A stretch of 64,000 bases of DNA from Pestalotiopsis fici W106-1 (Eukaryota > Ascomycota > Sordariomycetes > Amphisphaeriales > Sporocadaceae), in assembly GCF_000516985.1 (NCBI RefSeq), contig NW_006917097.1, positions 3,014,593 through 3,078,592 on the forward strand. Reading direction: 5' to 3'. Positions 1 through 11,038 of the stretch are shown piece by piece. Below the pieces are notes generated by a model that saw nothing but the letters and a program-made list of their open reading frames with translations, ran no database searches and was not told the origin of the DNA. Numbering within the stretch: position 1 is the first letter of the stretch; the number at the start of each line of letters is the position of its first letter. Made by a program: the position numbers and the translations under genes.

Positions 1-621
1 GATCTTAACTCATATATATGAACCATTCAGACAATATTCCCTGATTCAGGAAATGAGTCTCAAAGTATTCCGGGGCATATTTATTTCTATGACTTGACAC
101 GCTGAATTATCGCAAGATATCTGGTGTTTTTCTGTTCAAAAACACCATATGAAGAACAGAATCTGAACAAGTCATTTGCCAAGTCGGTTCCTGATTACTC
201 TTCCTGCGGATTCGAAACCGCGAGAAGTTTATTGTGTGATTAGAATGGAAGCCAATTGAAGGCATCTAGACGGACTAGGTTCGTTCTTGGTAAATGTGCC
301 TTTGTTAATACTTAAAACGGTAGAGAAGGATCTTGTACATAAACTTGAATCGCTGTGGATGAATACTATCTGCGTACTACCAACTTTTCATTACTCTCTC
401 TTCTCGCAGGACTGATCAGCGAACATTGAACCACCGCGAACATAATGAATAATCTGTGGAAACCAATCCTCTCAACCAAGCATGAGCGTACTTGCAACCT
501 TGCCTCATATAATATCAAACATAGTCCTGCGCGCGTCTGGGTGTGTAGACCGAGATGGTGTTTCGCGCGGCTGTTGCATGAGCGTCGATCGATTGGTCGC
601 TGTCACAAATCCATCGGTTAC
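1..621. other. Intergenic, left edge
   Basis: No gene is supported here. It is the 3' flank of the minus-strand gene ending at 622. The short open frames between about 445 and 620 overlap each other, lack recognisable domains and have no splice partners. Confidence 0.6.
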
Positions 622-1404
622 TCATGACGGTCCACACACATGTCTCTCTTCCTCTTTCTTTGTTTCTGTACCAAAGTCGCCTTCTTCCATATTCAAGTCC
701 TCGAAGCAAGATGGATTGTTGTTCTCAATCGCGGTCTCCTCGCCACCAGCAGCAGGAGGGCCTGGAGAAATTTTCGATAGCCAGTCATGAATTCTTTCTC
801 GTTCTTGGAATCGATTCAAGTAGAGCTTGGCCTGTTCAGCAACTACTTTGCGAGACGAATAGTCTACTGGACCGTTTTCAGGAGGCCACTCTTCCATGAA
901 CTTGATGATGAAGTGTCCCCAGTTCTCAACATCTCGACCGCCTGGTGCCCACCCAAGTACTACAGCTCGAATAAGGGCGTTCAAGATATTCGGCTGCAGT
1001 CGTTGGGGTCTACCGTCGCGGGTCTCAAAGCATATCTTTGTAAAGCCAATTTCAGGTTGATTAAAGCCAATAATCTGGTAGAGCGTCCTACCTGTGCCAA
1101 GGACAACAAAATCTCCGGTAGTGGGGATATAATCGGGGGCAATAACATTCGTATCTGGCACCTGAGTTGGAAGCAATGGCATGATCTCGCGAATGTAGTC
1201 CTTTGCAAAATTGACCCTGTCGGCGAATGCTGTCCATATTGCCGGCGATACTGGGTTCGGGAGAAAGTCGTGATGGTAAAGAACAGGTCCTGAGCATGAT
1301 AGGAGCTTCCGTCCATTCGTATGGTTCCACCCCCTGCCAGGATGTTCATGAAATGCTTGGAAGAAATAATATGCCTGAGTCGTCGCATGCTCCGCTCCCG
1401 TCAT
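622..1404 (-). CDS. Uncharacterised fungal protein, 260 aa, with an in-frame UAG directly before its Met
   Basis: I do not recognise a named family, but the frame looks genuinely coding: 260 residues, balanced composition, hydrophobic and aromatic core (for example APDYIPTTGDFVVLGTGRT near residues 88-106 and LGWAPGGRDVENWGHF near 150-165) and an acidic, charged C-terminus. No signal peptide or membrane segment is visible. The Met at 1404 sits in a poor initiation context (U at -3) and is immediately preceded, in the same frame, by TAG (1405-1407). Upstream of that TAG is a further 42-codon open segment (1408-1533) starting at an ATG with A at -3. The real protein may therefore be longer and interrupted by a nonsense codon, or this start may be reached by reinitiation. 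I see no consensus intron that removes the TAG. Function unknown. Confidence 0.65.
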   Translation of the reverse strand: MTGAEHATTQAYYFFQAFHEHPGRGWNHTNGRKLLSCSGPVLYHHDFLPNPVSPAIWTAFADRVNFAKDYIREIMPLLPTQVPDTNVIAPDYIPTTGDFVVLGTGRTLYQIIGFNQPEIGFTKICFETRDGRPQRLQPNILNALIRAVVLGWAPGGRDVENWGHFIIKFMEEWPPENGPVDYSSRKVVAEQAKLYLNRFQERERIHDWLSKISPGPPAAGGEETAIENNNPSCFEDLNMEEGDFGTETKKEEERHVCGPS

Positions 1405-1533
1405 CTAGGCGGAAAGCTTGGTGGTAACTGGACCATCCGGGGGCGGGAGCTCTAGGCTGGGAGGTAGGTCTGGAAAGTCTCGCAGGAGTGAAAGGAGTCC
1501 ATTGGATGTTTGACCAGGTGTTGAAAGGGACAT
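1405..1533 (-). other. 42-codon upstream open segment ending in TAG, contiguous and in frame with the 622-1404 gene
   Basis: It starts at an ATG (1531-1533) with A at -3 and is preceded by an in-frame TGA about 12 nt further upstream. It encodes a Ser/Leu/Pro-rich peptide (begins MSLSTPGQTS, contains LELPPPDGP) and ends in TAG at 1405-1407, with zero spacing to the ATG of the main frame. It is either a short upstream ORF or the true N-terminus cut off by a nonsense codon. Confidence 0.5.
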
Positions 1534-2388
1534 GGTTGCTTCGACTTCTCACCCAGCCTAGCTGTTTGGTCGTACACTTCGATTTGTATAAATGCCAGCA
1601 GATCTAATGATGAAAACCTTGTATGCTTTGGCGAGGTGAGGAATGGTATAGGACAGGCTGAGTTTCTCCCTTTTAGGGACTTGATAGTTGTATCCTTGGG
1701 AGAAAGAGATCGCTTCTGACCAAAATAAATAAACTGGCAAGTACCTGTAGGTAGGTAGTCATGGCATTGGAATTAATAAAAGAGAAAAAAAAGACATCTA
1801 CTGGGTATAATATCAATAATCTGGCAGATGAATGAGATGAAGATTTTCACTCTAGGATTTGGCGATACTGGACTGTCTGGCCTGGCTCATCATCAATGAT
1901 GCTGAGTTACTTTAGAGAAGTAATTACTCACCAGAAATGAGGTCATCTTATAGTCCAGCAGGTCGCAACTTACATCTACCAATATCTGATTCCCATTATC
2001 GCAAAGTCACATATTTGACTAGGTAGGCATGCCTATATGGGATACCTGCGCAAATCACGGTGAAATGGAAGTGCTGTGGCGTTTTTAAATGCCACTGGAT
2101 CAGAATGTTACAAGCAAGATCTCAGTTACGGCTCGCAATCTACTTCTGCTATCTGTGAGATTGGATACCTGCCATTTAGGCCATATCGATCTGCCAACGC
2201 ACATTACGCTTGCCAGTTTCACCAAACGGTCCTACTGGGAAAACAAGAACTCCACCGTACATACATGTCCTAGGACAGACTTGCAATGCAATGACCATAA
2301 CTGAAAACCTGTCAACAGTAGCGAACAGATTATGGCATATGCAAGAAGCCAAACAAAACGCTCCAACACGGCAATCTATACTGGAAAA
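1534..2388. other. Intergenic between two minus-strand genes
   Basis: This is the 5' flank of the 260-aa gene and the 3' flank of the DEAD-box helicase. No coding segment or RNA gene is supported. Small frames between 2076 and 2380 are unconvincing. Confidence 0.6.
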
Positions 2389-4486
2389 TCACCAGCTAGC
2401 AGTAGCAGCGGTAGCATTGCCACCCCAGTCGCCGGCATCATTGCCAGTGGCGCCCCAGCTAGCAGAATCACCTCCATTGCTGGCGTTGTTGTCGGTACCC
2501 CAACCAGCAGAATCACCTCCATTGCTGGTGTTGTTTTCGGCACCCCAGCTGCCAGCATCACCGTCACCATTGCCAGCGCCCCAACCTCCAGTGTCCTCGC
2601 CCTCGATCTCCTCATCGGAGTCGGGCTCAAACTTCAGTTGATCAATGTCGGCGTTCTCGGGGACATACTGCTTCAGGAACTCGGGGATCTCCTGCTTAGT
2701 TTCCAAGAGGGTCTTGGTCAGCAGCTCGGCAAGGGGCTCGTCTCTCTCGGTGTAGAAGGAAAAGGCCTGGCCCTTCCGACCGGCTCGTGCGGTGCGGCCT
2801 GAAAGAAGATTAGAAGAATTCAAGCATGTGCTTTTACTGGAAAAACTTACCGATTCGATGAGTGTATTCAGTGATACCACCGTGGTCAACGCTGGGAAGG
2901 TCGTAGTTGATGACATACCCGACATTGCGAACATCAATACCTCGGGCTGTAACTCCGGTTGCAATCAAGATGGGAGTTGTGCCGTTGCGGAAAGCACGCA
3001 TAGCATCCTCGCGCTCACGCTGAGTGCGATCAGCATGCATCGAGGTGCAAGGCATGTCCTTGTTGAACAAATAGTCGTCCAGCTCGTCAGCAAGACGCCT
3101 GTTGTTGACGAAGATGATCGTTCGCTTGGGTTCAAGCGAAAAAAGAAGATCGCACAGTGCCTGCTTCTTCATGGAATTGTCAACCCAGATGATTTGCTGC
3201 TCAATATTGGCATGAGTGCTGCCAACGCGTCCGACATTGATGCGAAGGTGGGAAGCGGCCAGGTGATCCTTTGCGAGCTTTCGGATCTGAGTGGGGAAAG
3301 TGGCCGAGAACAGCATATACTTGACATTACCCTCCTCCTGCTCTATCACGAAAAGTTAGTTTGTGACACGATGTACCAACAAAAGAAGAGAATAATACTT
3401 ACCGCCACCGGAAAGAATCTTGTTGAACTCCTCTTCCCAATCTTGGTGGAGCATTTCGTCAGCTTCGTCAACAACCATGTACCGAACTCGGCGCAGGCTC
3501 AAGACAGAGGGACGCTCCATCATGTCGACGAGGCGGCCAGGGGAAGCTACCAGGATGTCACAGCCTCTCTGAAGCTGATAAACCTGGTCTCGCAAGGGAC
3601 CACCACCATAGATCACCACGGGGCGCAACATGGTGCGGTAACAGAATTTGCGGGCCACGTTGAAAATCTGGATCGCGAGCTCACGGGCAGGACAGACAAC
3701 AACGACCAGCGGCTCGGCAGTCACAGAAGTAGCAACACCGGCCTCGACCTCGACCGGGTTGGGGCGAGGAGCTGCCAACTTCTTGGCCTTTCCCATCAAC
3801 TTGTTGATAATGGGAATCAAGTAGGCGGCGGTCTTGCCAGATCCTGTTACAGGTTAGTCTTGACCCTTGGTGATGGGGTAGGAAATTGCAATGCATGTAT
3901 TCACTGACCAGTCTGAGCAATGGCAATGAGATCGTGTCCCATGTGGATAGCCGGAATCGAGTACTGCTGAATGGGTGTAGGGAAGGTAAATCCAGCCATC
4001 CTGATATTCTTCAACATGACGGGATGAAGACCTGCGGCGTCGAAAGACTTGATGGGGATAATGCGCTGCTCACCCTCCTGTCTGACTTCGATCTGAGTGA
4101 TGCTACATTCCATTAGCAATTTCACTTGACTGTAGTGACACCATAACTTACGTGGTGAAGTCAATGACATCATTGTCAAGACTTTCCTCGCCAAAGAGGG
4201 CCTTCTCCAGCTCAGGGTGCTCAGGACCAATATCGCCCATCTCTCCATCCCAGTAGTAAACCTGGGCGTTACCATCCCAGTCTCCGGTGTCATTGGTGGC
4301 CATGGCCTGGTAGTCATAGGGAGTGGTCTTCTCCCACTCGGCAACGGGAGCATCGCGATGCTCGAAAGGCAAGGGGGGAGGAACAGGCTTGAAGTCGGCA
4401 TCGTCAATACCAGCGTCGCCAGTTCCGACGCCCCAATCGCCTGTGTCGGCGTCGGCAGTGGGCTCAGGGCCCCAAGAGTCGGACAT
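2389..4486 (-). CDS. DEAD-box ATP-dependent RNA helicase, Ded1/DDX3/Vasa-like, with GW-rich tails (623 aa)
   Basis: Five exons: 4152-4486, 3909-4102, 3403-3843, 2851-3342, 2389-2798 (1872 nt, in frame throughout; donors GTAAGT or GTCAGT). Helicase motifs in order: Q-motif region with FPTPIQ; motif I AQTGSGKT (about 173-180); Ia PARELA; SPGR instead of the usual TPGR; motif II DEAD (about 301) within VVDEADEML; motif III SAT (about 337); motif V ARGID; motif VI HRIGRTARAG, with Ala where Ded1 proteins usually have Gly. The DRTQRERE segment before motif V is typical of the Ded1/Vasa group. The N-terminus (SWG, DWG) and the last 70 residues (GWG, SWG, GWG, SWG, DWG in an Asn/Gly/Asp-rich context) are disordered and Trp-punctuated. 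The likely role is ATP-dependent mRNP remodelling in translation. The motif substitutions suggest a divergent paralogue rather than the canonical Ded1. Confidence 0.9.
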
Positions 4487-4500
4487 TGTGGAGATTGAGT

Positions 4501-5018
4501 CTGCTGTTATTGAGACTATCAGCTGACAGTTCCCACGAGGCAGAGAGGTTTGAAAAAAAAAATGGAAGATGAAGAGAAGGCACGAAGACAATTTGTTCTG
4601 AGGAAAGAACGATGAAACTCAAAACGCCAACAGTGGATCGTGGGTGAATGATACAAATTATGCTGGTATGAGCCCAATGGCGAGTTGAATGATGAGGAAC
4701 AAAAACAGTTCTTCAGAGAATCAAGAAACCAGAGGAAGGAGTCCTGTGTGTAGATCTTGGGCAGTGGTGATGGTGGAATCGATGAAACGAAAGTGCGACG
4801 AAGTGCTGGGAGTCTGGGGAGTGGTAGAATTGAAACAGAAGGGAAACATACAACAACCTGTACGTGCCAGATGCAATTGAACAGTGGTGAGTAAGTGTGG
4901 CCTTGACCAGAACGTCTGCTGAAGGTGAAGATGGAAGGTGAAAGGTGAAAGGTGATGAAGCCTCGAGTAAGGCGAGAGGGAGGGGTGATGGGGAGAACTC
5001 AAGAATATTGCTACTTAC
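4501..5018 (-). other. Candidate 518-nt intron in the 5' UTR of the DEAD-box helicase
   Basis: On the minus strand a consensus donor GTAAGT occupies 5018-5013 and an acceptor ending in CAG occupies 4503-4501, only 14 nt upstream of the helicase start codon. The untranslated first exon would lie above 5019. This is a prediction from splice signals only. Confidence 0.4.
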
Positions 5019-6979
5019 CTTGATGGAAACAGAGAATGAAAACAACTATTCTCAGTAACAGATGAGGTTGATCTCAAAGTGCTGATGCTTTGGGGCGAAA
5101 GCTCCTTGAGGTTGTGTTGTGGTGGTGGGAAAAAGAAGAGAAGGCTGCCACAAATTTCCTGAGAATTTAAAGGCAAAAGAATTGCTGCTCGGGTTTCAAA
5201 ATCAGCCTCAGGCAGCAGAAAAGAGCCTGGCAGAAAAAAAAAAGGCAGAACGCAAACGCAAAGCAGCCGGAATCTTCTATCTTGAAACAGTGGCCGACGT
5301 TCACAGGCTTGGATGCTGACGATGGGGGCAGTTTGATATTGGAGGTGCGTGAGGAAGCCACCCAGGTACATGGACAATCGGCTGGGCGACCAGATTGAGC
5401 ATTGACCGCTGCCTAGGAAGCCAAAAAGGTACGCAACTTCCCTTCTTTATGGGTGATCAAGACTTGTTAGGGAAAGAACGATAGGGTGCCTTTAGAAAAT
5501 ACCTAGAAGACAGTCTGGCCAGTCATTGGGTTACTATCTGGTGCTCCGTTGGATTACTCTGCTCTAGGACAACAAGAGATTGCAGTACTGGTTTCAAACG
5601 TCTTTGATATCATTACTTTATTGCTACGCAAGCGTGGAATTATACATCTTCCAATATCGTTGCAAAAAAGCACTGTCTCAAGGCTTGATGTTGATGGAGT
5701 TCTTGCCTGTGAAGGTTGTGGGGATTATACCTGGGTCTTACTTTGGCTTCACAAGGCTGATTTGAAACATAGGTACATAATTCAACTAGTAGAAACAAAC
5801 AGCAGCTAGGTGTTGGATTGGGACACGTTCTTTGAAAACCTTATGTTTAGAAACGGGAACCTGCAGGTCCCTTTGGGTCAAGCTCGTCCGTCTATGCTGC
5901 CTCGAGTCTTGATGACGTTTGTACTTTGGAGACTGTGTATGGAGAAGTTGTTTGACTGGGCAATGTCTGATAGGCAGCAAGGCATCTTTTCTCTAAAATC
6001 GAATTATGAATTCAACTTGAAGCAATGTTTACAATTTCCAGATGTACATTGCAAGCTGAGAGCCTTTCACGGACACATCAATATCAATATATTACTTCTA
6101 AGTATGTTGTGCTGTGTATACTGCTTTACGCTCTGCCCTGTTCAATCCTTCTTCTCAGAGCAGAGCAACTCAACATCAATAAGAAGGTTGGGTGGGTACT
6201 TTGGTTTGAAGGTCGTTGGAAACGTTGCTGTGCAGCATCTTCGGCAGGCCACTTGCATACATGTTTAACAGCACATGCATGATCGTCCAACACGTTTCTG
6301 TCCTATAAAGTGAACTGTAATGTTGCAGCGCTAAAAATTACTCCGTGGCATGCAGTCATAAGGTGACTTGTGTAAGAGGTTTCTACTATAATGACCCACA
6401 GTTCAATGTTGGCCGGATTGCCTGAATGCATTCCTAGGCGATAGATGGTGTACTGACAGTGCTGGAACGCCCCAATAGATACTAAGAGAAACGGTCACTT
6501 TATTTGCCATAAGTAACGCTGGAGCGATTTCCTCCTTCGTAACAAAGCCGAATTGTGAAGATTCATCGTATCTGGCAAAATATGAGCAGCATCTGCGGGT
6601 TCTAATTATGCTTGACCGATGCTCAACTGCCCCTAGTCTCTTTGCACTTGTAATGACAGTATGTCAAGTTCCACAAATCAGGAACCATGATTTTGCATCT
6701 GCAGAGGTGCAAGTATGATGTGTCTGCCACTGATCAGGGACAAACAGCCAAACCTTTGCTCTGGCCTTCGCGTGGAAGAGAGAAATTGAAATTTAGACTT
6801 TCATCAATCATTGGTAGCGACGATAATTGGTGATCTTCACATGATATTATTTGAGTATAGTGCCCCAAAATTATCAGATCGGAAAATGTAGTTGAAGGCG
6901 AGTTACGCAATCAGGGTATCTTGATACAAATGAACGACCTACTCTTGTCTCTATCCAGTCTAATTTCTGTATAATGAAA
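5019..6979. other. Helicase leader and intergenic region
   Basis: The first few hundred bases are probably the helicase 5' exon and promoter. From about 5400 to 6979, the 3' flank of IPI1, no gene is supported. Frames at 5549-5809 and 5810-6268 are open but show no domain and no conserved-looking motif. Confidence 0.5.
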
Positions 6980-8141
6980 TCACATGAGGTAGCCTTCCCA
7001 GAGCCCCTTGTTTTCATCATAGCGTTTCGTATCCTCGTAATCGCCCATGCCGTCCTTGAGCGCCTTGTCCAGCTGCGCCGCCGAGCGCCCAGCCATGCCG
7101 CCCTCCTTCTTGGCCTCCTCGACGCCCTTGCGAAAGGCCTCGTAAAAGTCTCGGTAAAAGACGGCCTGACGGTCCTCGCGGTCGCGGTACATGCGCCCGT
7201 CCTCGTCCCGCGGTGCCGCAAAGAGGCCAAGATATCCATAAGGGTCCGGCGTCGTGGGCAGATGGCTAAAATTCCGGAACCACTGTCCCGCGTCCCAGGG
7301 TACGGGTTCGGGTCGCTTGAAGCCGCATTCCAGGAACTTGGCCACGACGCTCATTTGTCGCGGGTAGGAGGCGCCGTACTTTTTGGCACCGAATGTCGTC
7401 CGAGGAGCTGATGTCCAGCCTCCTTTTCCAGGCGTCGGACCGGTCGTTTTTGGCTTGATGTAAGTGGTCCAGCCCAGAATCGAAGTGAAATCCTTTAGGG
7501 GTTTGACCCAGCATCCGGCACTCTCAACAACCTGATCGCCGGCCACTTCCAGCAGCCACTCGAGGTAATTGAGTCCATCGTCCTTGATCTCCTGCGATAT
7601 ATGTGTCATGGCTCCTCGAATGTACCGCATGATCTTTTCGACTTCAGACCGGATTTCGGGGGCAGGTATGGCTCGCAGTAGCTTAATGAGCTGGTTGCGC
7701 ACCGAGCCAGTGGCGTCTGTCATAAGAGGAAGCAGCTTTGAGAGCAAGGTCGGTGTGCCGACAGGGTTGAATGGAGGAGTCGTCGAGAGCTGTCCCGTGA
7801 GGTACGCTAGCGCATCGCGACGTTGACTATCCGTCCTCGAGGTGAGGAGGGACAGATGGTGCTTGAATCGTTCGAGCACATCGGGCGCATCTTCCTTGAG
7901 CTGCTCATGTAGAACAATGGCTTTTGGTTGTCAGTGTACGATCGATATTAAGGCGAATATTGCGTGCCCGAGACCATGTTGGCTCAACGTAGAACGGCAC
8001 TTGTGGGATGATATACTCACATTTGGATTTGAAACTCGTGTCGGTAAAGTTGGATGGCTTTGCTTTGGTCTTGCCAACTTTCAACTTGGGCTTCTGAAAG
8101 TCCTTTTGCTTCTCCTTCTTCTTCTTTGTGCTGGACCCCAT
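6980..8141 (-). CDS. IPI1: Pre-rRNA-processing protein Ipi1 (Rix1 complex), 353 aa
   Basis: Two exons: 8021-8141 and 6980-7920 (1062 nt; donor GTGAGT, acceptor AAG). The N-terminus is Lys-rich (MGSSTKKKKEKQKDFQKPKL), followed by FKSKSIV, the characteristic start of the Ipi1/TEX10 N-terminal region, and then an alpha-helical repeat-like segment (about 55-190). Family knowledge: Ipi1 works with Rix1/Ipi3 and the AAA-ATPase Rea1 in ITS2 processing and pre-60S maturation in the nucleoplasm. The length is close to that of yeast Ipi1 (334 aa). The start was chosen as the first Met giving the basic N-terminus. It is divergently arranged with the roadblock gene at 8520, sharing a 378-bp promoter region. 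Confidence 0.88.
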
Positions 8142-8519
8142 CTTGACCCGATCATCGCTGGCGAGATGAGCAAGTCTCCAAGATCGAAGCAAGCAGAGAC
8201 TCCAGTCAAGCACTCGTCCAGTACATAACAGTCCTCTCTCTGGCGGCGGGCAGTCGATTCTCAAAAATTCCTTATCGCTGATAAGCACATGCCGGGTGCT
8301 ATATTAGCGCCCCGGCCGAATCGGGACTCCACAGGGAAGCTTTCAGTGGAAACATTGGCCGCTGATCCCCGGAATGTGGCTCAAGCTCCCCTGAAAGTCA
8401 ACAAAGTGCCCCGCGATGCGCTGGAACAACGCACCTGCGTAAGTCCTTGTTCAGCCCAAAGACCGCAGACGAACGGTTTTCTTTGCCCAACAACCTTGAA
8501 AGTCACCAAAACCACCAAG
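8142..8519. promoter_or_regulatory. Shared divergent promoter of IPI1 and the roadblock/LC7 gene
   Basis: These 378 bp lie between two divergent start codons (8141 minus, 8520 plus) and must hold both promoters. I see no clear TATA box or other named element. Confidence 0.5.
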
Positions 8520-9082
8520 ATGGCAGATAAGACACTGGTAGGCAGATATCTTTATGGAGAAGGCTTGGGCATGACTAGTCACTAACGTCCCTCTTCAGTC
8601 ACCAAACGGAATCGACTCCGTGGATGAAGCCCTCGAGCGGCTGTCGAGGAAACCCGGTGTCAAGGGCTGGCTCATGCTAGACCGCTCAAGCGGCGCAATA
8701 CTCAAGACCAACGGGCAGATATCTACGATTCGACCGGCCAAGTCGAGCAACACCGATACGTCACTGCCCACACCCACGGGCGGTTCGTTCTCGGCCGATG
8801 TTGCGAGCCCCACTGAAGGCGACAATGAGACGCAGGCAGCACAGGAGTTGGGAAGCATGGTTTGGGCATTTCTGAGCACAGCCGGCAGCCTAGTACAAGA
8901 GATTGATACAGAGGTATGTCTTCGCGCAACCCCGGGCGCCGTCGGGCAGGGAAATGCTAACTTGTGTACGATTCAAGGACGAACTCAAGTTATTGCGGTT
9001 GCGGACAAAAAAGCAGGAACTTGTCGTCGTACCCGAGACCAAATATATACTGGTTGTCATACATGATACACCGCCGGCATGA
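8520..9082 (+). CDS. Roadblock/LC7-domain protein (dynein light chain roadblock-type), 145 aa
   Basis: Three exons: 8520-8537, 8599-8913, 8978-9082 (438 nt). The six-codon first exon (MADKTL) uses donor GTAGGC, and the acceptor before TCACCAAAC keeps frame. The protein has the roadblock pattern: an N-terminal helix (VDEALERLSRKPGV), a strand with WLMLDRSSGAIL, a central helix, then LLRLRTKKQELVVVP and a final strand ILVVIHD. About 35 Ser/Thr/Asp-rich residues (about 46-80) are inserted between the second strand and the second helix, making it longer than the roughly 100-residue animal proteins. Family role: homodimeric light chain on the cytoplasmic dynein intermediate chain, although roadblock folds also occur in small-GTPase regulators. 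Confidence 0.85.
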
Positions 9083-11038
9083 AAGCATACAGATGTTCTA
9101 GGATTAAAGAGATACTACGACTTTTGTCCATGGAGAGACATCATTTGTCGTGGGCTGCATCTGTACCAAATATTGCCCGACAGCTGCTAAGGCGCTCAGT
9201 TTCGGCATATTGAGTCCGGGGACTTTTTGGCGGCAATGATGAGCTTGGCGATTTCTCCTTCGTCGCCGGGAGTCAAGGCGTTTTGGGAGTTTGCTTAGTA
9301 TGTGGCATGATACCCTGGAAGGCGAAATGTAGGAAGCATCGTATGAACTACATTGCAAATAGCAAATAGCTAGGCATCCCGTACTAGATTAATCTATTCT
9401 TCTTTCAAGGGCCATTTGTTGGCAGGCCAGTGTCTTGTCAAACTCGTACGAGTAATCAATAGATATGCGCCAATCAGTCTGTCTCTATCGCAGGTGTACG
9501 CATTGGTTGTATTCGAAGTTGATCGTGCCAAGAAAATGAAATTGGACAAACAATGCACCACCGTATTGCAGCATCGTATAACAAAAGCTACATAGATATA
9601 GAAAAACAACTTCATCAGTCCGCAAATAGATGAAAGTTAGATAAGTGGGCCTGGCATAGAGTACAGTACCGTTTCTTGACTGGTATTGCACATTTCAACG
9701 TCTTTTGCCGCAGGACAAAGTTTCCGGAAACGCCACAATTTTGTGATGAGCCGAGATGAAGTGAATCAACAGTCTCAAGCGTGTATAATTGCATTTGCCA
9801 CACCGATTTCTGCAGAAATGCCAAGTCCCAGCTGGGATTGTTTCTTCTGCGAGCTAATGCAGGCGAGCCGCGAGAAAAACCTGTTCTTTGGGCTGCTCCA
9901 TCTTCCCGGGTGGGAACACATTGGATCTACTATGTAGAAGACACACCGATCTTGAGCACGCGAGTTGGCGAGTTACGTGGGACCCGACGTGATGAGTGAC
10001 AAAAGGCTTATACGGTAGTTGGAGCTGGGTATAATGGGAAACATCTTAAGCTGCTAAAATACAGGTGGAAAATATATTTGTGCTTGAATTAGGTGCCGGG
10101 TCATATTCCTTAGCCATGTTAGTTCTGACCGACAGTGCTTCAGACTGTAGCGGCATCTCACCATACATCAGCCGCGGGGGGCACCGTGGTAATCTATTGG
10201 CGATACGCCGGGAAAAGCTGAACCAGGGCATTATAAGAGAAACGTCGATTTGCAAGCCAGCTAAATGATCTGAAACGCATCGAGCCACAAGCCACCTGGC
10301 AGATGGCTTACTCGTGAGTGGCCCAGTGAATCTATACGATCCTCCACCTATGACGAAAAGGGGGGTGGACGCGAGATAAACCAAGCAGGTGAACTTGCGG
10401 TGCAGCACAAGCAAGCAAGCAAGCCGCCCTTCTACGCGAGCTCGATCATAATGGTAATCACTGGATCGATACACGTAGCCCAGAGGATGAAATATGCACC
10501 ACGTATAACCTGGCAGGTAATAGCAAAGCTGATGAGGGTGCGCGGGGATTGCAAACCTGCTTTTTCCCCCCTCTGAACGATTGGGCTTGCTTTGGTCGTG
10601 CTAGGTGGGCTTGCTTGTTGAATACCATCCACTCCAGGATTGATTCAATTGACGTTGCTGCCCCTACAGTAGACAAAATGGATGAACTCGTCCTATCTTG
10701 AATCCTCAGATCTGAAGGTGGTTAATACCAGCTTGGGTGGAAAAATATAGGAAAGTTTCCTAGCAATTTATCCCACCTCTTGAGGGCATTGAAGGTCAGT
10801 GGTGGCACCGTGGAATTGCAAGAGGACCTTGTTTTGGCCAGTATACTACTGCAGTCTTTGGGTTGTTCATCCTCTGCTTTTATATTTCTCTATTCTATTT
10901 TGACTTTGGCCCCTCGAGGCGGACCGTACCTTCGGCGTCACGAAAGCTGCAAGTGCCGTTGCATCAGGTCGTCCCTACTCGGCCTGGTTGGCGAATAGGC
11001 AGTGAAAAGGTTGGACGTTTTTGGAGGATGCGGAGAAT
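9083..11038. other. Intergenic region, about 2 kb
   Basis: This is the 3' flank of the roadblock gene and the upstream region of the 1074-aa protein gene. A minus-strand open frame at 10046-10474 (142 codons) has no recognisable domain and no splice partner. No RNA gene was recognised. Confidence 0.5.
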
